Source of the DNA: an archaeon
GTDB taxonomy: Archaea > Nanobdellota > Nanobdellia > SCGC-AAA011-G17 > GW2011-AR18
Assembly: GCA_023245565.1 (NCBI GenBank)
Contig: JAHFKB010000045.1
Span: 1-5,097 of the forward strand
DNA length: 5,097 nucleotides
Direction: 5' to 3'
Below are positions 5,039 through 5,097 of the stretch, one piece after another. Each line of letters starts with the position of its first letter. The first letter of the stretch is position 1. The notes below the pieces were generated by a model. It did not search any database, was not told the DNA's origin, and was given only the letters and a program-made list of their open reading frames with translations. The position numbers and the translations under genes are program-made.

Positions 5039-5068
5039 AAAAAAATAAAAGAAAGGGAAAATCCCTTT
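5039..5068 (-). terminator. Hairpin plus T-run terminator of the gene entering from the right
   Basis: Read on the minus strand, AAAGGGA and TCCCTTT form a perfect seven-base-pair stem with a three-base loop (5052-5068). It is followed by CTTTTATTTTTTTA. This is the strongest terminator-like structure in the window. It overlaps the apparent stop codon of the partial gene at 5067-5097 and lies just ahead of the 69-residue gene's ATG at 5033. Confidence 0.6.
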
Positions 5069-5097
5069 ACTTTACTAAATATCTAACTCCTAAACTT
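5067..5097 (-). CDS. Last codons of a leftward gene (runs off the right edge)
   Basis: One minus-strand frame reads SLGVRYLVK and then TAA at 5069-5067, immediately followed by the terminator hairpin. The position of the terminator is the main support for a gene ending here. Another frame gives KFRS followed by TAG and cannot be excluded. Too little is visible to name a product. Confidence 0.4.
   Translation of the reverse strand, partial: SLGVRYLVK

Noticed and set aside
1..5097. tRNA, rRNA, CRISPR array, riboswitch or insertion sequence
   Set aside because: No G/C-rich structured segment, regularly spaced repeat, transposase motif or paired terminal inverted repeat was seen on either strand.

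Overview
The window looks like a piece of a very AT-rich archaeal genome, most likely a DPANN lineage of the Woesearchaeota/Pacearchaeota/Nanoarchaeota kind. The grounds are archaeal TATA boxes placed 25-28 nt ahead of the ATG (leaderless transcripts, no Shine-Dalgarno), a class III (archaellin/pilin-type) signal peptide with the KAQVTL signature, strongly A/T-ending codons, and a run of small membrane and secreted proteins. No rRNA, tRNA, CRISPR array or insertion sequence was recognised.

Left part (1-977). A gene cut by the window edge reads leftward from 89. A pilin-like membrane-anchored protein reads rightward from 181. A secreted protein with a signal peptide reads leftward from 872. 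The last two converge and overlap at 471-525. Both look like N-terminal pieces of longer proteins, so the overlap may be a rearrangement junction.

Centre (994-3255). This is an operon of a MoxR/ChlI-type AAA+ ATPase with a four-cysteine insertion and a von Willebrand A (MIDAS) protein. Such pairs form ATP-driven remodelling machines (ChlI-ChlD, RavA-ViaA, MoxR-VWA). The join is the most interesting place in the window. The VWA frame is clearly coding for at least 39 codons ahead of its first ATG but has no ATG, GTG or TTG there. The ATPase frame ends at CCC-TAG, where a +1 slip would fuse both into a protein of about 723 residues. The context resembles the bacterial prfB frameshift site. A noncanonical start or a one-base sequence error are the alternatives.

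Right part (3318-5097). A multi-spanning membrane protein with conserved His/Asp positions (YdjM-like 'metal-dependent hydrolase' type) is followed by a secreted Asn-rich protein of unknown function, each with its own TATA box. On the opposite strand, tail to tail with the latter, lies a lipoprotein, then a 69-residue two-helix membrane protein. At the far right is the last few codons of another leftward gene with a hairpin-plus-T-run terminator. Apart from the ATPase/VWA pair, the genes look like independently transcribed cell-envelope genes rather than one pathway.
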